From an uncultured Clostridia bacterium (GTDB taxonomy: Bacteria > Bacillota > Clostridia > Oscillospirales > CAG-382): DNA of 14,537 bases. The notes beneath the pieces were generated by a model. That model was not told the origin of the DNA. It made no database searches and worked only from the letters and a program-made list of their open reading frames with translations. The DNA is taken from the NCBI GenBank assembly GCA_947627335.1, contig CANQVQ010000037.1:1-14537 (forward strand). Reading direction: 5' to 3'. The first letter of the stretch is position 1; every line of letters starts with the position of its first letter. Below, one piece after another: positions 1 to 6,009 of the stretch. A program made the translations under genes and the position numbers.

Positions 1-732
1 GTGCGCCTCGTCGATAAGCGCTTTCAGGTCCTCCGCCCGTCCGAACCGCGAGGATGCGGCGAAGAAGTTCGTGACCTGATAGCCGAACGAGCCGTAGTAC
101 GGGTGTTCCATGATCGCCATGATCTGCAGGGCGGTGTAGCCCGCTTCCTTCACGCGGGGGAGGATATTTTTACGAAATTCGTCGTAACTGCCGATCCCCG
201 CTTTCTCCTGCGCCATGCCGACGTGGCATTCGTAGATAAGGAGCGGTCCGTGCGGGCGGAAACCCTCGTCCGTCCAGGGGAACGGGCGGTCCGGCTCGTC
301 GATCTCGGCGCACCAGAGGGTGGTTTTCGGGTCCTGCACGACGCGGTGCGCGTAGAGCGGGATCCGCCGGAGCTGCTTGCCGTCCCGTTCGACGACCGTC
401 TGCACCTTCTGCCCGTTCCGCAGGGCGTCCTTCCCGTCGAAAACGACCTCGAACACCCCGTTTTCCAGCCGTTCCATCGGGCAGGCGGTCGGGTCCCAGC
501 CGTTGAAATCCCCGGTGAAGTACAGCCTGTCCGCCCCCGGCGCCCATTCGCGGTAGACCCAGCCGGTCCCGGTGCGGCGCACGCCGAAGTACAGGTACCC
601 GTTCGCGAAGTCGGACAGGGTCCCCTTCGCGCCGAGCAGGCGTTTTTTGGTTTTGCGGTAGTTCTCCATGCGCAGGTCGATGTCCGCCGCGAACGGCGAA
701 AGCGCCGGATCCAGCTTCAGGATGCGGTACAC
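1..732 (-). CDS. glgB: 1,4-alpha-glucan branching enzyme, N-terminal part (gene runs off left edge)
   Basis: Makes alpha-1,6 branches in glycogen by cutting and transferring alpha-1,4-glucan chains in the cytoplasm. The visible 244 residues start VYRILKLDP and contain a CBM48-type N-terminal domain (YFTGDFNGWDP near residue 75). They then enter the GH13 barrel with YECHVGMAQE, MAIMEHPYYGSFGYQVT and FFAASSRFG. These are typical of the eukaryotic-like branching enzyme subgroup rather than the classic E. coli type. The catalytic residues lie beyond the left edge. I chose the GTG at 732 because a purine-rich ribosome binding site (AAAGGGGGC) lies just upstream and the frame stays open to the edge. 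It has its own promoter about 20 bases upstream of the ribosome binding site, so it begins a transcript. Identity is secure; the C-terminal two thirds are not visible. Confidence 0.93.
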   Translation of the reverse strand, partial: MYRILKLDPALSPFAADIDLRMENYRKTKKRLLGAKGTLSDFANGYLYFGVRRTGTGWVYREWAPGADRLYFTGDFNGWDPTACPMERLENGVFEVVFDGKDALRNGQKVQTVVERDGKQLRRIPLYAHRVVQDPKTTLWCAEIDEPDRPFPWTDEGFRPHGPLLIYECHVGMAQEKAGIGSYDEFRKNILPRVKEAGYTALQIMAIMEHPYYGSFGYQVTNFFAASSRFGRAEDLKALIDEAH

Positions 733-758
733 GGGTGCGCCCCCTTTCCGTTTGCACC

Positions 759-787
759 ATTCTACCACATTTCGCGGATTTTGTAAA
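759..787 (-). promoter_or_regulatory. sigma-A promoter of glgB
   Basis: Read on the minus strand, TTTACA (782-787) is followed by a 17-base spacer and TAGAAT (759-764). The base triplet before the -10 is TGG, an extended -10. Transcription would start near 752, giving a 5' leader of about 20 nt that contains only the ribosome binding site of glgB. Confidence 0.75.
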
Positions 788-814
788 GAGGGGGACTTGC
801 TTTTTTGAAAGAAT

Positions 815-846
815 CCCGACGCATCGATTTTTTTCAATGCGTCGGG
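815..846 (-). terminator. hairpin between lipoprotein gene and glgB, probable terminator
   Basis: A perfect 10-bp inverted repeat (cccgacgcat at 815-824 and its complement at 837-846) encloses a 12-base loop. It lies 9 bases after the lipoprotein stop codon and 28 bases before the glgB -35. The downstream tract on the minus strand (attctttc) is only moderately U-rich, so efficiency is uncertain. Confidence 0.6.
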
Positions 847-854
847 CTGCATTT

Positions 855-1343
855 TTATTCCCCTTTTTCCTTGAACGTGATGTTGAATTCTTTTGCGCAT
901 TCTTCGACGACTGATCCCTTTTTTCCGTAAAGGATCAAGTCCTTGCTGCACCCGTCGAATGCGCCCGGTTCAATAATTGCAATATTGTCGGGAAGTTGGA
1001 TACTTTTGAGGGAACTGCAATCATTGAATGCACCGCCGTCGATTGCCATAATCGGAAGTCCTCTAATTGTGTCGGGAATAATGATGTCCGTTTTTCCTTC
1101 GATTTCGGCGATGTGAAGGGTTCCTTCCTCCGTTATTTCGGAAAGTTCGCGGTCTGTCGGGTCGTAGGTACTGTCGATTCCGTTGTCAAAGCAGAGAATC
1201 CCTGTTATGCCATTCTCAGTATCAGTAAAATAATAAATTGTGCTTTTTTCGTTGCTTTCACTGCTTCCGCACCCCGCCAGCGGGAACGCGAGCAGGAGCG
1301 CCATGACCATCGAAAGGCAAGTGCATACGATTCTTTTTTTCAT
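855..1343 (-). CDS. small lipoprotein with BspA-like leucine-rich repeat
   Basis: A 162-residue predicted surface lipoprotein. Residues 1-24 form a signal peptide (KKR start, hydrophobic core) ending in the lipobox LAGC, with C25 as the lipidated cysteine. The mature N-terminus is a Ser/Glu-rich linker. Residues 85-140 carry two LRR_5-type units of the Treponema BspA-like kind (IPDTIRGLPIMAIDGGAF and LPDNIAIIEPGAF), then a short cap ending FKEKGE. One and a half repeats is very short for this family, whose members usually have many; the rest may have been lost, or this is a minimal form. The start is supported by AAAAGGAG 9 bases upstream of the ATG. The gene is visibly AT-richer than its neighbours. 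No strong promoter lies between it and the upstream RNA terminator, so it may depend on read-through. Ligand and role are unknown. Confidence 0.85.
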   Translation of the reverse strand: MKKRIVCTCLSMVMALLLAFPLAGCGSSESNEKSTIYYFTDTENGITGILCFDNGIDSTYDPTDRELSEITEEGTLHIAEIEGKTDIIIPDTIRGLPIMAIDGGAFNDCSSLKSIQLPDNIAIIEPGAFDGCSKDLILYGKKGSVVEECAKEFNITFKEKGE

Positions 1344-1390
1344 TCTGTGTTTCTCCTTTTTGCCGGTATGTTTATTTTTTGTTTTTTTTT

Positions 1391-1425
1391 AACAAAGAAA
1401 AAGTGCGCCCCAATGCGGGACGCAC
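1391..1425 (-). terminator. intrinsic terminator of the 6S-like RNA
   Basis: On the minus strand GTGCGTCCC and GGGGCGCAC form a 9-bp stem with a U-G pair and a 5-base loop (GCATT), followed at once by TTTTTCTTTGTT. On the plus strand the same pair would be a C-A mismatch, which fixes the direction. It lies upstream of the lipoprotein gene, so it ends an RNA that begins in the intergenic space. Confidence 0.85.
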
Positions 1426-1554
1426 CGAAAAAGTGAAATCCCCCATTGTTGCCACACAATCTCTTTCCCTGTTGCAGGATATGAGTAAAGAGGAAAACAC
1501 CTTTTGCTAAAGTATTTTCCCGCAACAGAGAACAATTCATTCGATTGTGTGGCA
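1396..1554 (-). ncRNA. ssrS: 6S-like regulatory RNA (candidate ssrS)
   Basis: 6S RNA mimics an open promoter and binds the housekeeping RNA polymerase holoenzyme. Here a promoter and a terminator bracket about 159 nt with no coding potential. The RNA begins at a 12-bp perfect closing stem (TGCCACACAATC, 1543-1554, pairing with 1450-1461). Next comes a large asymmetric internal bubble with 15 nt on the 5' side (1528-1542) and 8 nt on the 3' side (1462-1469). Beyond it is a second 9-bp stem (1519-1527 with 1470-1478, one G-U), then an apical hairpin of about 12 bp near 1490-1520. Closing stem, central bubble and long apical arm are the hallmarks of 6S RNA. The predicted start site falls on the first base of the closing stem. 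The identity rests on architecture and size, not on a covariance search. A terminator-controlled leader for the lipoprotein gene is the alternative, but I found no antiterminator pairing. Confidence 0.62.
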
Positions 1555-1559
1555 GAAGT

Positions 1560-1588
1560 ATTTTAGCATAAGCGTTCGGAAAATGCAA
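1560..1588 (-). promoter_or_regulatory. promoter of the 6S-like RNA
   Basis: On the minus strand TTGCAT (1583-1588), a 17-base spacer and TAAAAT (1560-1565), preceded by TGC as an extended -10. Start of transcription is expected at 1553-1554, exactly where the closing stem begins. Confidence 0.8.
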
Positions 1589-1626
1589 TAGATTTTCGGA
1601 AAATAATCCGATTTGTTTCTTTGATC

Positions 1627-1655
1627 TTGCTTTTTCGTCTTTTTTCGGGTAAAAT
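1627..1655 (+). promoter_or_regulatory. promoter of the sigma/winged-helix fusion gene
   Basis: TTGCTT (1627-1632), 17-base spacer, TAAAAT (1650-1655). The leader to the ATG at 1742 would be about 80 nt. It diverges from the 6S-like RNA promoter, with 38 bases between the two -35 elements. A second weak -10-like TATACA lies near 1703 without a partner -35. Confidence 0.6.
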
Positions 1656-1741
1656 GAAAAAAGTTTGCCCCATTCGCCAACCTTTTGCCCGCTCCCCCGC
1701 ACTATACAGGCAAACGGAAACCGAACGGCTCGGAGGGAACC

Positions 1742-3379
1742 ATGGAAAAACCGCAAGCGGACCGCATCATCGAGGCATACCTCCCGAAACTCTACGGCTT
1801 CGCCGCAAAGAGAGCCTTTTCCCCGCAGGAAACGGACGACCTCTGCTCGGACATTCTGCTGGAGGTCTATCGCACCCTTCTGCGGAGCGAGGAGATCTAC
1901 AATCTGGAGGGTTACATCTGGCGCATCAGCGAACGTACCTACGCCAAGTACGTTGCCGAAAAGAAACGGCGGGAAGGGCTTTCGCTGGACGGCATGACGC
2001 CGGACGCACTGCTTTCGTATCAGGATGCGGACCCGTTCGAGGACGCCGACGAGGAGTACCGTCGGCTCCGCCGCGAAGTCGCTTTTCTGACGGAGAAGCG
2101 GCGGGAGGTGGTTTTTCGGTTTTACTACGAGGGGAAGTCCATATCCGCTATCGCGTCGGAGCTGGGCTTGCCGCTCGGGACCGTCAAATGGCACCTGAAC
2201 AAGGCGAAAAAAGAATTGAAGGAAGGACTCACTATGGAAAGAAGTATCGGAAAATTGGGGCTTTCGCCGGTGGAAGCCGAAAACATCGGACACTGCGGAG
2301 ACCCGGGAGCGAACGGGGGACCGGAGCAGTTCCTCGGCGACAAGCTGAACCTCAACGTCGTTTACAGCGTCTATGAAGAGCCGCGCACCGTCGAGGGCAT
2401 CGCCGAGGAGTTGGGCGTGACCCCGGTCTACCTCAAGGACCGGGTGGACACGCTCGAAGCGAACGGGTTCCTCGTGCAGACGGCGGGGAAGAAGTACACG
2501 ACCTATGTCCGGTTTTCCCCGCTGACCTATTCGCTGGAGGAGCGCGAAGCGCGTCTGAAGATGCGGTTGCAGGTCGCCGAGGAGTTGGCGGAAACCTACG
2601 TTCCGCTGGTCCGCAAGGCGGTGGAGAACGTGCGGGAGGTGTACCTGCCGGACGGGAATCGGGAACTGCTGGAAGCGTCGGCGGTTTTCTACGGCGTTTC
2701 GGGAAATTGTAACATCCATTCCAAAATCGACTGCTCCCGCTATACCATTCGCACGCTTGACGGCGGCGAATATGTTGCAAGCGTCGAACTGAAGGACAAG
2801 TGCGAGGACCCGGATTACGTCCCGACGCTGGGTCTGACGAATTACTGGACCTGCGGGTCCATGACCCGTTGGTCCGACAAGTACCCGGTCTACTCGTGGT
2901 CGGTGGATTCGCGGTACGACAGCCGGAAAGGGACGTGGCAGAACAACCGTTTGTCCGATTACGAGTCTCTCTACGAGTACATCACCGGGCAGATCGCCGA
3001 CGTCCCGGCGAACGCCGAAAAGTTCGCCCGCTTGCGGGAGCGGCAGTTCCTGACGGCGGACGGAAGGGTCAATATTCCGTTCGTCAAAGGGGATAAGGAC
3101 GCGTTTTTCGGGCTTCTTCCGTCCCTGCATGAGGAGATGGAGAAGAAGTTCGCCCGCACGGCGCTGGATTACGCGACACAGGAAGCAAAGCGCTATCCGC
3201 AGCAGATGCGCGACTTGGTGGTCTGTGACAGCGTGCAGGGATTCATCGGTAACACGGTCGGGCTGATGGTGCTGGATATTCTCTACGGCAACGGCACCTT
3301 CCGCCCGCTGACCGAAAACGAACGGGTCGGGATCAACCTGCTGGTGTTCAGCGACGTTCTGCCCGGCGAAACGAAATAG
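1742..3379 (+). CDS. sigma-70-like protein fused to a winged-helix and long C-terminal domain
   Basis: A 545-residue predicted cytoplasmic transcription regulator. Residues about 8-78 match sigma region 2 (IIEAYLPKLYGFAAKRAF, then EGYIWRISERTYAKYV, where core-binding and -10 helices lie). Residues about 112-160 match sigma region 4 with a helix-turn-helix (SISAIASELGLPLGTVKWHL). After a short linker, residues about 203-258 form a winged-helix domain (RTVEGIAEELGVTPVYLKDR, NGFLVQ, then the wing KKYTTYV). The last 290 residues have no membrane segment and no family I recognise; they are rich in Trp and Tyr. The start has GGAGG 5 bases upstream. An in-frame ATG at 2234 (residue 165) follows GGAAGGA by about 8 bases, exactly at the junction between the sigma part and the rest, and might yield a separate C-terminal protein. 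There is no stop between the parts. Its targets are unknown. Confidence 0.85.
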   Translation: MEKPQADRIIEAYLPKLYGFAAKRAFSPQETDDLCSDILLEVYRTLLRSEEIYNLEGYIWRISERTYAKYVAEKKRREGLSLDGMTPDALLSYQDADPFEDADEEYRRLRREVAFLTEKRREVVFRFYYEGKSISAIASELGLPLGTVKWHLNKAKKELKEGLTMERSIGKLGLSPVEAENIGHCGDPGANGGPEQFLGDKLNLNVVYSVYEEPRTVEGIAEELGVTPVYLKDRVDTLEANGFLVQTAGKKYTTYVRFSPLTYSLEEREARLKMRLQVAEELAETYVPLVRKAVENVREVYLPDGNRELLEASAVFYGVSGNCNIHSKIDCSRYTIRTLDGGEYVASVELKDKCEDPDYVPTLGLTNYWTCGSMTRWSDKYPVYSWSVDSRYDSRKGTWQNNRLSDYESLYEYITGQIADVPANAEKFARLRERQFLTADGRVNIPFVKGDKDAFFGLLPSLHEEMEKKFARTALDYATQEAKRYPQQMRDLVVCDSVQGFIGNTVGLMVLDILYGNGTFRPLTENERVGINLLVFSDVLPGETK

Positions 3380-3401
3380 GCAAAGGACGGTCCCCTCGCC
3401 C

Positions 3402-3430
3402 TTGACAGGCGGGGGAAAACGTGCTATACT
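3402..3430 (+). promoter_or_regulatory. consensus sigma-A promoter of ecfT
   Basis: TTGACA (3402-3407), 17-base spacer, TATACT (3425-3430), with TGC just before the -10. The -35 lies in the loop of an inverted repeat whose arms are CCCCTCGCC (3392-3400) and GGCGGGGG (3408-3415). A protein binding this palindrome would cover the -35; the hairpin may also weakly end the upstream transcript, but no T-run follows. Confidence 0.85.
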
Positions 3431-3439
3431 GACGAAAAC

Positions 3440-3475
3440 GGGCGGAAGGCGTGCCGGGAAGGGCGCTTTCCGCCC
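3440..3475 (+). promoter_or_regulatory. stable hairpin in the ecfT leader
   Basis: Right after the predicted transcription start, 3440-3451 pairs with 3464-3475: twelve base pairs including one G-U, with a 12-base loop. The ribosome binding site (GGAGGG) follows within 10 bases and the ecfT ATG 17 bases after the stem. No U-run follows, so it is not a terminator. It could stabilise the mRNA or affect initiation; no known riboswitch class is recognised. Confidence 0.55.
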
Positions 3476-3492
3476 CGGTCGGAGGGAAGTAC

Positions 3493-4377
3493 ATGAACCG
3501 TTTCGCAAAACAGCACCCGTTCGTGCTTTTCGTGTATTTCCTTTCGATTTTACTGGTCGCGATGCTGGTCTGGAATCCGATCCTGCAGGCGACGGCACTG
3601 CTCGGCGGGGCGTGCTTCCTGCTGTTCCTGCAGCCGGGGAAGGAAAGTCTGCGGGATCTGGGGTTCTACCTCCCGTTCTTCGCGCTCGTCGCCGTCACCA
3701 ACCCGCTGTTCTCCCACAACGGCGTGACCCCGCTGTTCTTCCTCAACGGCAACCCGGTCACGCTCGAAGCGTTCCTCTACGGGCTCGCCATCGCGGGGCT
3801 GACCGTCGCCGCCCTGCTCTGGTGCCGGTGCTGGACGGCGGTCATGAGCAGCGACAAGGTCCTCTACCTGTTCGGCAAGGTCCTGCCGAAGCTGTCGCTG
3901 GTGCTGTCCATGGCGATGCGGTTCCTGCCGCTGTTCAAACGGCGAATGCGGCAGGTGAAAAGTTCGCTCCGTGCGATGGGGCTGTACAGCGCAGACAGCT
4001 ACGTCGAACGCGTTCGCGGCACGCTGCGGGTGTTCCGCGGGACGGTCGCGTGGTCGCTCGAAAACGCCGTCGAAACGGCGGACGCGATGCGTGCGAGGGG
4101 GTACGGATTGCCCGGGCGGAGCCATTTTTCGCTCTTTCGCTTCCGTGCGGCGGACGGGTGGCTGCTCGCGTCCAACCTTTTCCTGCTCGCCCTGACGCTC
4201 GTCGGCGTCGCGTTCGGCGAAACCGCGTTCCGGTATTATCCGCGTGTCAGCCGTTTGCGGTTCACCCCGTTTTCGGTCGCCGTGTACCTCGCGTTCGGTC
4301 TGCTCTGCTTTTTGCCGTTCCTGCTTGAAGCTGCGGAGGACATTCGTTTCCGATACACGCGTAAAAAAATAAAGTAA
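3493..4377 (+). CDS. ecfT: energy-coupling factor transporter transmembrane protein EcfT
   Basis: EcfT is the membrane scaffold of ECF vitamin/metal importers; it links a substrate-binding S component to the ATPases EcfA1/EcfA2. The 294-residue protein has several hydrophobic segments (about 10-45, 55-70, 90-112, 222-242, 262-280). Between them is a long cytoplasmic coupling region (about 113-215). That region holds the conserved PKLSLVLSMAMRFLPLF stretch (132-148) and the Ala-Arg-Gly coupling motif in ADAMRARGYG (201-203) that contacts the ATPases. ATG 3493 follows GGAGGGAAGTAC. It has its own strong promoter and terminator, so it is a single-gene transcript. No EcfA or S component lies in the window, which is unusual because these genes normally sit together. 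Substrate cannot be told from the sequence. Confidence 0.9.
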   Translation: MNRFAKQHPFVLFVYFLSILLVAMLVWNPILQATALLGGACFLLFLQPGKESLRDLGFYLPFFALVAVTNPLFSHNGVTPLFFLNGNPVTLEAFLYGLAIAGLTVAALLWCRCWTAVMSSDKVLYLFGKVLPKLSLVLSMAMRFLPLFKRRMRQVKSSLRAMGLYSADSYVERVRGTLRVFRGTVAWSLENAVETADAMRARGYGLPGRSHFSLFRFRAADGWLLASNLFLLALTLVGVAFGETAFRYYPRVSRLRFTPFSVAVYLAFGLLCFLPFLLEAAEDIRFRYTRKKIK

Positions 4378-4378
4378 G

Positions 4379-4406
4379 GGTCCCGCCAAACGGCAGGACC
4401 TTTTTT
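4379..4406 (+). terminator. terminator of ecfT, possibly bidirectional
   Basis: GGTCC-C-GCC pairs with GGC-A-GGACC around a 4-base loop (4379-4400), followed by six T. It begins one base after the ecfT stop codon. On the minus strand the same hairpin is followed by CTTACTTTATTTTTTTACG, so it may also stop the convergent serpin transcript. Confidence 0.9.
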
Positions 4407-4416
4407 GTATTATGTG

Positions 4417-4456
4417 AGAAGCGGTGGCGATGCGATTGTGTTTGCCCCCCGAAACG
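4417..4456. repeat. partial copy of a palindromic intergenic repeat
   Basis: These 40 bases match 11341-11380 at 34 of 40 positions, and five of the six differences are transitions. The full element at 11311-11378 is an inverted repeat; here only one arm and the centre remain. It sits immediately beyond the 3' end of the serpin gene, as the other copy sits beyond the 3' end of adhE. Confidence 0.6.
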
Positions 4457-4458
4457 CC

Positions 4459-6009
4459 TTACGGCGTATTGACGACGCCCACGAACAGCGGCAGCCCGCT
4501 GTCCCCGGTAATGCAGAACAGGAACGGACGGTCCAGGACGAAGTCCACTTTCTCCTCCGGCGGCACACTGTCGGAAGCGACGATCATCACCGTAAACGCG
4601 GCGGCGGTGCAGCCCTCCTCGTCGATCGTCACGCGGGACGCGTGGTTCGCCGTCTTAAGGTAGGCCTCGACGTCGGCGGTCATGGCGGAAAAATCGGCTT
4701 TCGTTCGGTCGAATACGTCGGTGACGCCGAGCCGTTCCAGCCCGTCCTGCAGGTCAAACTGGGAGGACACGTCGAATTTCGGGATCGCCTTGTTCACAAG
4801 GAGGTCCGCTTTGTTCTCCCATTCGTCGCGTGCAAAGAGGAATTTCATCGCTTCCTCGTCCGCGAGCAGGTCCTCCGGCGTGACGCCCTCGTCCGGCAGG
4901 AGGAACCACATCTCGCCGCCCTCCGTAAAATCCTGACAGACGGCGGAAAATTTGTCCCCCCAGTAGTAGTATTGCTCGTCGCTTTGGTGCAGGAAGTCGG
5001 TCTCCGCGTCGCCCTGCGGACCGTGGAAGGTCTGGCGGCTCGTTTCCTTCTCGGAGAATTCATCCGTCCATTTCGCTTTGAAATAGACGGTGGTCGCAAG
5101 CGCAAGGACGGTGTCCCTGTCCATCTCGACCTGCCGTGCCTGCTCCGTGAGAAGTCCGCCGGTCTGCTGATCCAGCCATTCCTGCAGCGCTTCGTTGTAC
5201 GCGTCCGAACCCATTTCCCCTCGGTAGGAGGAGGCGTAGAAGTCCCGGGCGAGGACGTCCATGGTCTCCTGATTATAGTCGATTTCCTGATTCATCCATA
5301 CGGAGGAGGCGAGGATGGAGGTCAGCGCCCCGTCGTCCCGGTAGTTCGCGTTCCACACGTCGTTTGCCTGCTTCCGCAGATCGTCGATGCCGTCGCTCCC
5401 CAGCAGGGCGAGGATCTGTTCGCGGCTCTCGCCGCCCGTGAGCTGCGCGAGCATGGACAGCGCCATATAGACGTTCAGCGGGGAATAGACCTTGTTCTGC
5501 CCGTCCGCGTCCGAGAGGAACGTGGCGGTGCTGTTACGGAAAAAGGTCTGCAAGGCGGAAACGTCGCCCAAATCCCTCCGCTGTGCGTTGACGCTTTCCC
5601 GCCATGCGTTGTATGCTTTGGCGTCGTCATCTTTGGGGTAAGGCGCCATTTGGGGGTATTTCGCGACCGCTAAGGCGTAGGTCGGCAGGTTTTCGCCGGA
5701 CATTTGCACTTCGCCGGACATTTGCACCTCGTTGGACGTTTGCACTTCGTTGGACGTTTGCATTTCGTTGGACGTTTGCACTTCGTTGGACGTCTGTCCT
5801 TCGTCGGACGTTTGCGCTTCGCTTGGCGTTGCCCCTCCGCCGGGGCGGAAAAAGGTCCCGCCGAGGACGGCAAGCACGAGCATCGCCGCGACGACGCCGA
5901 ACCACAACGCCTTCTTTCGCCGTTTCGGCTTTTCGGGGACGGCTTTCGCCTCCTCGATCAGGTCGTCCCGAAGATCGGTGACGCCGTCATAGAGATCCTT
6001 CGCGTTCAT
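4459..6009 (-). CDS. membrane-anchored serpin (putative protease inhibitor/sensor)
   Basis: A 516-residue serpin, a suicide inhibitor of proteases. Residues 1-33 are cytoplasmic (ends KPKRRKK), 34-55 form one membrane helix, 65-106 a repeat linker of six-residue units, and about 135-516 the extracellular serpin fold. Fold marks are VYSPLNVYMALSMLA, TTVYFKAKW, NKAIPKFDV and the C-terminal signature DRPFLF. The hinge of the reactive loop is good for an inhibitory serpin: E464-E465-G466 at P17-P15 and Ala at P12-P10. P14 is Cys467 and P9 is Phe, both unusual. Alignment to SVPPE places Asp480 at P1 and Ser481 at P1'. The ATG overlaps the stop of the upstream ECF sigma gene (ATGA), so the two are translationally coupled. 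In Firmicutes, single-pass proteins encoded right after an ECF sigma gene commonly act as anti-sigma factors; I infer this role for the N-terminus. Confidence 0.92.
   Translation of the reverse strand: MNAKDLYDGVTDLRDDLIEEAKAVPEKPKRRKKALWFGVVAAMLVLAVLGGTFFRPGGGATPSEAQTSDEGQTSNEVQTSNEMQTSNEVQTSNEVQMSGEVQMSGENLPTYALAVAKYPQMAPYPKDDDAKAYNAWRESVNAQRRDLGDVSALQTFFRNSTATFLSDADGQNKVYSPLNVYMALSMLAQLTGGESREQILALLGSDGIDDLRKQANDVWNANYRDDGALTSILASSVWMNQEIDYNQETMDVLARDFYASSYRGEMGSDAYNEALQEWLDQQTGGLLTEQARQVEMDRDTVLALATTVYFKAKWTDEFSEKETSRQTFHGPQGDAETDFLHQSDEQYYYWGDKFSAVCQDFTEGGEMWFLLPDEGVTPEDLLADEEAMKFLFARDEWENKADLLVNKAIPKFDVSSQFDLQDGLERLGVTDVFDRTKADFSAMTADVEAYLKTANHASRVTIDEEGCTAAAFTVMIVASDSVPPEEKVDFVLDRPFLFCITGDSGLPLFVGVVNTP
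5695..5820 (-). repeat. seven tandem 18-bp repeats encoding the serpin linker
   Basis: Seven in-frame 18-base units, for example GTTGGACGTTTGCACTTC on the plus strand. They encode EAQTSD, EGQTSN, EVQTSN, EMQTSN, EVQTSN, EVQMSG and EVQMSG. The linker is acidic and Ser/Thr-rich and lies between the membrane helix and the serpin domain. High DNA identity implies recent expansion by slippage and likely copy-number variation between strains. Confidence 0.95.

Noticed and set aside
1340..3598. A 752-codon open frame on the minus strand
   Set aside because: It is antisense to the sigma/winged-helix fusion and overlaps the divergent promoters and the 6S-like RNA, which no real gene would be expected to do.
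5695..5820. Tandem repeats as a CRISPR array
   Set aside because: The units are contiguous with no unique spacers and lie inside a coding sequence.
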